Positions 62,764 to 64,000 of a stretch of DNA of 64,000 bases are shown here, one piece after another. Both the position numbers and the translations under genes were made by a program. Position 1 is the stretch's first letter. Each line of letters starts with the position of its first letter. Below the pieces are notes generated by a model, which did not search any database, was not told where the DNA came from, and saw nothing but the letters and a program-made list of their open reading frames with translations. This DNA comes from Paramecium pentaurelia (Eukaryota; Ciliophora; Oligohymenophorea; Peniculida; Parameciidae): positions 67,828 to 131,827 of the forward strand of contig CAJJDO010000070.1 of the NCBI GenBank assembly GCA_905183005.1, in the 5' to 3' direction.

Positions 62764-64000
62764 ATGTATTTGAAGAAAAAAAAGACAGAAAAAGAGAAAG
62801 TGAATTACAAAACCCTATATGCTTCTTTTGTTATTTAAATAAAGATATTTATGGATAATGAGACAGTTCTCATCAATTAAACATTTTAATATATTGTCAT
62901 AATACTTTCATCATTTTAGTAATTAAGCTTTGCTTTTGAGAATTACTATTTCTAAAATACAGAGCATAATGGATTCAAGAATTTCTTTTTAGAAATTTCA
63001 ACATTTACAAGACCTTATGTAATATTGATTAAAAATTATGCTGTTTTTTCATTTATTATCCCATTTGTACTTTTACTTTCATATGAGGCCATTATTTTCT
63101 ATATTTTTATATGCTTTGCAAGATGTAAAAAATAAAAAAAAATATCTGAGATTCTTTTAGAATAAAATAGATTATTTTAAATTATACTAAGAATCTACTC
63201 TTATAAATAAGCATTGTTATACTACTTAATTTTTATACCTCAATTAGAATTAGTAACCTCTTCCATTTAATATTATTCATAAGATGAATATATAAATCTA
63301 TTGGCTTTACCAACGGCAGTTATATCTTTTATTTTAATCACTTTGAATATGCTTTTTTACTTATTTTGCATCCAATAATCTAATCACATAAAAGTGAGAA
63401 ATCTAAATATATTATCATAATCATTTAATCATTATTTAAATCCAATCTATTAAATTTTAATTGTATTTTTAAATGAATTTGAAAGGGATGATAAACAATT
63501 AAAATTTTACTTAATTGTTATTATTTTATTAATTAAATCATCATTTAATATTTATAGTATATTTACAACATTTTAAAACATTTATAGAAGATGTATAGTT
63601 GAATTATTCTCAGAATGCTTTTAATTTTCAATGTCTCTAATATTGGTTTTTATTGAATTATCATAATTTAAGTCTTAATATAAAGATTATGAGACTGGTT
63701 TAATTTTGATAATTATTCCACTTGCAACTTCAGTTCCACTAATTATCTATAATAATCTTCATTATAGTATTATTTTAAATAATAATCAAATGATGGCTAG
63801 TTATTTAATGTTATACAAAATTGCTTCGATTATTGATGAATTTGGAGAAATCAAAAATTCCTATTTACATGATAATTAAAAAATTATATAAATTATCTAT
63901 TTTCAGTAAATACATTTAAAACATTGTTCAACACCCAAATGTTTGTGTACTCAACAATAATAATTAACTTTTGAGTAAATTATAAATCTATATTTAAAAG
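62764..64000 (+). CDS. TmcB/PAS-like multipass membrane protein (third copy, 3' end outside window)
   Basis: The first 412 residues are visible, no intron seen. A basic start MYLKKKKTEKEKVNYK is followed by roughly nine membrane helices (e.g. SFIIPFVLLLSYEAIIFYIF; AVISFILITLNMLFYLF). Then comes YLHDNQKIIQIIYFQQIHLK and the Cys motif HLKHCSTPKCLCTQQ, as in the paralogues at 15661-21228 and 32870-38154. The PAS-like region and second membrane block would lie beyond the window. The start is chosen because the preceding bases are A/T-rich and the peptide aligns in position with the start of the copy at 32870. Confidence 0.62.

Noticed and set aside
1..64000. CRISPR arrays, bacterial operons, Shine-Dalgarno sites, telomere repeats, intact transposases
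   Set aside because: None seen; the eukaryotic introns and the code exclude a bacterial origin, and repeats found are microsatellites or the assembly duplication.

Overview
The window is macronuclear DNA of a ciliate, most likely a Paramecium. It is very AT-rich. TGA is the only stop that ends the reading frames, and TAA and TAG sit inside conserved domains at glutamine positions (for example inside ABC signature motifs). A tRNA with anticodon UUA (57422-57493) is present. Introns are tiny (about 20-41 nt, mostly GTA...TAG); I placed several dozen, and in most finished models the spliced length is a multiple of three. All coordinates are genomic spans including introns.

Layout. 1-4883 is an ABCA transporter cut by the left edge. 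4926-8280 holds three minus-strand genes: a secreted H-type-lectin-like protein, a coiled-coil protein and a small N-myristoylation candidate. 8281-11329 is the emptiest part, with a PX-domain gene (9249-9656) and the relic of an SCP1/NIF-type phosphatase. 11330-13556 has a short orphan gene and sphingosine-1-phosphate lyase. 13729-23439 has three minus-strand genes: a coiled-coil protein with 20 consecutive UAA-encoded Gln, a giant TmcB-like membrane protein and an orphan. 23465-30028 encodes a polycystin with two channel units in one chain. 30095-39429 carries a PHD/PINIT/SP-RING SUMO ligase, a heat-shock factor, a second TmcB-like protein and a Myb/SANT protein. 39560-54473 carries an ABCC transporter, a bubblegum-type acyl-CoA synthetase, coiled-coil proteins, a divergent PRMT, a C2-like membrane protein and orphans. 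54564-57213 contains an exact 1,130-bp direct repeat around a single N, best read as two overlapping contig ends that were not merged. Then come the UUA tRNA, an NDR-kinase pseudogene, an outer-dynein-arm docking-complex protein, a YTH-domain protein with a Tyr/Gln/Asn-rich tail, and the start of a third TmcB-like gene running off the right edge.

Genes are not operonic and are packed on both strands. Spacers are often 10-130 bp, and two divergent pairs have only 25 and 11 bp between start codons. Shared themes are membrane transport and signalling (ABC, polycystin, TmcB-like, lipid enzymes), cilia (docking-complex protein, possibly the polycystin) and nuclear or RNA regulation (HSF, SUMO ligase, Myb, YTH, PRMT). 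I saw no CRISPR array, rRNA, intact transposon or telomere. Many models rest on my own splicing by eye, so exact exon ends in the larger genes (TmcB-like at 15661, polycystin, ABCC) are approximate.
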